NCBI GenBank assembly: GCA_946965045.2
Contig: OX337236.1
Span: 806,001 to 870,000, forward strand
Length of the DNA: 64,000 nt
Origin: Epithemia pelagica
Lineage: Eukaryota > Bacillariophyta > Bacillariophyceae > Surirellales > Surirellaceae
Direction of reading: 5' to 3'
Made by a program: the position numbers and the translations under genes. The notes below the pieces were generated by a model. It saw only the letters and a program-made list of their open reading frames with translations. It did not search any database and was not told the DNA's origin. Positions 61,622 through 64,000 of this stretch are shown piece after piece (positions within the stretch are counted from its first letter, which is position 1; each line of letters begins with the position of its first letter).

Positions 61622-63174
61622 ATGGTAAGGGTCAAATCAGATGCGACAAGGACAGGTTCATGGATCACCGCCATGTTGAAGCGCCGTCGAAAATCTTTGA
61701 TGGTTGCGGCTCTCGCCGTCACGGTGCTGGCAGTTGTTTTTGGAATGGGTGACACCTCTGGCTCCTTGGAGGACGAAGCCCTTTTGCTTAGTGCTCAAAA
61801 TTCGTCGAGAGTATTTAAAAATAATGAAAACACGGACGGCATTGGGAGTTTGAAGCGACAAGATGATGGCGACGTTGTCAAACCCATACAAGCCAGTGTT
61901 ACAGACACGGAAAAGACTGCTGATCCAAAGAGACGTGTCACGACAGATGCTGGAGTGGTTGTGAATGATCCAGCGCTCTATCAAACGGTGGATCTAAAAG
62001 GCGATTCTTCTTCGGCTACCGTCATGGGAATGGCGGCTGGGTATGGAATGCCCGTGTATCGGCAATTTGTGGGTTCCCTGCGAAAGTCTGGTTTCAAAGG
62101 CAACATTATTCTGGGTTTGGCACCCTCCGTGTCGCCAACGATTGTACAGTTTCTCCAGTCGAGAAACGTGACCACCAAAATACTCCAATACACCAAATGT
62201 TCCTACAAAAAGAGTAACAACGAAAAGGGGGATCCCTTTACGGGGAAACAGTGTGCCGATCCGTATCCGGATATCAAAACGAGATGGAGCCGGTTCCCAC
62301 TCCAACGCGATTGGCTCCTCGAATGCCAGACTTGTACCGGTCCTGTTTTGACGGTCGATGTCAGGGACACATTTTTTCAAAGGGACCCCTTTGGTCCAGG
62401 CTCACCGCCCATTACGGGCCTTCAGGTCTTTCAAGAGCACCCCAGTCAGAGGTACGTTACAGTGTGTTTGGAGGAGGATGGAACACGGGACGACGGGATG
62501 TGAAGCTCACACAGAACATCGATTCCTGAAACTTGGCACAGAACAACGCACTGGATCACAAACTGGCCCATTCGGGAATGCAAGGGTCTCAAATTCGATG
62601 AACCAATGTTGTGCTCGGGTTCCACGATTGGGACAAGGGCTGCCATGCTCCGATATTTAGAAGCCATGTACGCCGAAATGAAGGAATGGATTGCCCAGTC
62701 CAAGTGTAGATTCGGTATCCATGGAGATGATCAGAGCATCCACAACTATCTTTTCTACACGGGACAGTTACCATTTGCCACGCCCATTCCGAATCGAGTT
62801 GGTATCGTCAACACACCGGGAGTGGAAGGCAGCATTTTACACACAAAATGGACCAATGAAGGCAAGGCCAAGGGCCTGGACCAGGGAGTTGCGGCGAAGA
62901 AGCCTTTTCCGGGTGCCAACTCAAAGACCTGGATTAGTACCTCTTACAATTTGACGGATGAAGATGGTTTCTTCACCCAGTATGATGGCAGTCGGTCTCG
63001 CGTGGTCCATCAAGCGGATAGATTGGGATGTAAGTGTATGCGCTCGTTTGGTGCTCTGTGGATTGGTTGGATGCTCACACTTGATTTGATCAACGCGTAG
63101 ACTACTTCTGGCATATCTGGCTTCCAAAACAAGAATGGGCCAACGATCGAGAACCAGCAAAACGATTGAATTAA
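61622..63174 (+). CDS. Type II membrane glycosyltransferase-like protein, three exons
   Basis: Exons are 61622-62451, 62515-63029 and 63101-63174, giving about 472 residues. Intron 1 (donor GTACGTTA, acceptor CTCACACAG; an acceptor nine bases earlier is also in frame) and intron 2 (GTAAGTG … GCGTAG) restore one frame across three phases. The N-terminus has a basic patch and one transmembrane helix (KSLMVAALAVTVLAVVFGM, ~25-43), which suggests a Golgi type II protein. The lumenal part has MGMAAGYGMPVYRQFVGSLR, GPVLTVDVRDTFFQRDPFG (a D-x-R-D resembling the GT-A metal site), MLCSGSTIGTRAAMLRYLEA and FGIHGDDQSIHNYLFYTGQL. The final block is YYFWHIWLPKQEW. The arrangement matches nucleotide-sugar transferases of the kind abundant in algae; donor and acceptor are unknown. 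Confidence 0.75.
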
Positions 63175-63433
63175 GTCAGTAGATGTCCCAGTGAACTCTA
63201 ACCGCAATCCAAGCGGATTCATTGCACGGAATATGGAGTTAAACAGATTTTAGCATTCCTGGGATGTTGCAGTGTTTTGACCACGGCTCTTTTGGAGTGT
63301 CTAGCTAGCTATGCTCGTAGGATGATGGAGGAACTATGGATGACTAGCTAGGGGGCCTAAAATGAGTTGGAGCAGGTAGTTTTTGCGATGACAACAATCA
63401 TCGCCCATAAAAAAATAAAACAGCGTGGACCAA
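63175..63433. promoter_or_regulatory. Short intergenic region
   Basis: These 259 bases separate two plus-strand genes. The final 15 bases before the next gene are A-rich (AAAAAAATAAAA). Confidence 0.4.
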
Positions 63434-63907
63434 ATGATGGAAACAACAAACCAAGACGCAAACGAAATCCAAATGGAGGACATGGATGATAGCCACACGA
63501 GGGGATCAGAAGAAGAGTATGACCCCTTATTCATGACTCAACTGCCAAGGAATTTTGAGGAGAATCGGCACTTGGCCGCTTTGGCGAGCTTGCTAAATGA
63601 CGAGCCCACTGAATCGGTCGATGAGGACAATGAGAAGCTGAGCAACGAACCGAACATGACAACAAGTCCGATTTCCGATCTTAAACCCAGTCATTTGGCG
63701 TTGAGAAAAATGAAATCATCATCACACAGAGCTGGAGGAGGAAAAGTGGCACGAAACCGCCGCGTTCGTCCTGGGAGCAACGCCCGGTATGAGCCGTACT
63801 CCAAAGGGAGATCTTCCTCAAAATCGAAGGACCGAACGACAAGGTCCTCTTCGGCTTCCGTCGGAGAAGCTCAGTTATTCTTGAAATTGTGGAATTTGAA
63901 TGAATGA
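63434..63907 (+). CDS. Small conserved-looking hypothetical protein
   Basis: The ATG at 63434 opens 157 codons. After an acidic Met/Glu/Asp-rich start comes DPLFMTQLPRNFEENRHLAA followed by LASLL, a motif-like segment (Leu-Pro-x-x-Phe-x-x-Asn-x-x-Leu-Ala-Ala-Leu-Ala) of the kind that recurs in small uncharacterised eukaryotic proteins. The C-terminal half is basic (KVARNRRVRPGSNARYEPYS) with Ser/Lys/Arg repeats, and it ends AQLFLKLWNLNE, another motif-like block. No known domain is present. Two short ordered motifs linked by disorder suggest an adaptor that binds partners at each end; this is inference. Confidence 0.65.
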   Translation: MMETTNQDANEIQMEDMDDSHTRGSEEEYDPLFMTQLPRNFEENRHLAALASLLNDEPTESVDEDNEKLSNEPNMTTSPISDLKPSHLALRKMKSSSHRAGGGKVARNRRVRPGSNARYEPYSKGRSSSKSKDRTTRSSSASVGEAQLFLKLWNLNE

Positions 63908-64000
63908 AACTGCGATTCTTGACGTTGTTTGGGTGGTCAATGTTTGTTGCGGAAACACTCCGGTCTTGAGAGTCAAGGTCGAGAGTCTCTCCTCTGTTTC

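Overview
The window looks like nuclear DNA of a diatom, most plausibly a pennate one. Four things point there. Several proteins begin with a signal peptide followed by an ASAF-like Phe/Trp cleavage motif (…SSAF-QP, …VVAFAPP, …ASAW-MP, …ARAF-MP), which is the bipartite plastid presequence of algae with complex plastids. A violaxanthin de-epoxidase-family gene and a zeaxanthin epoxidase gene sit head to head, as in sequenced diatoms. A KEA-type K+/H+ antiporter carries EF-hands, as diatom KEA3 does. Introns are short (54-169 bp) with ordinary GT-AG ends. The species cannot be fixed from the sequence. Exon boundaries given here were read by eye from splice motifs, frame continuity and family alignment.

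Layout. 0-8.5 kb: a gene cut by the left edge with an OB-like C-terminal part, a farnesyl/geranylgeranyl transferase alpha subunit, a two-exon DEAD-box helicase with a secretory/organellar N-terminus, and a disordered protein. 9-17.2 kb: an exosome RNase PH-like subunit (MTR3 type), an unrecognised two-exon gene, a plastid-targeted SDR, and an Fpg/Nei DNA glycosylase fused to a complete family-1 uracil-DNA glycosylase. 17.7-21.9 kb: the xanthophyll pair. 22-33.7 kb: TTC4/CNS1-type co-chaperone, kelch protein, membrane protein, DUF6940-like protein, acidic disordered protein, and an AztD-like single-pass membrane propeller. 33.7-41 kb: gene-poor DNA with diverged direct repeats and a large inverted repeat, interrupted by a GC-rich plastid membrane-protein gene and a PAN/apple-domain secreted protein. 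41-49 kb: a UPF3-like protein, two tandem TLC-domain genes, and a diacylglycerol kinase. 49.5-51.5 kb: a Crinkler/RHS-type NTPase-nuclease gene with two apparent frame breaks. 52-64 kb: START lipid-transfer protein, KEA antiporter, Nrap/NOL6/UTP22, a type II membrane glycosyltransferase-like protein, and a small conserved-looking protein.

Three plastid genes belong together functionally: the VDE-like/ZEP pair (xanthophyll epoxidation and de-epoxidation) and KEA (thylakoid pH gradient), all of which bear on photoprotection. NOL6, the exosome subunit, the UPF3-like protein and the DEAD-box helicase are independent RNA-processing genes rather than a cluster. The most unusual single object is the Fpg-UNG fusion, which puts removal of oxidised bases and of uracil in one polypeptide, joined by a linker with four copies of a short K/R-R-P-Y-I-x motif.
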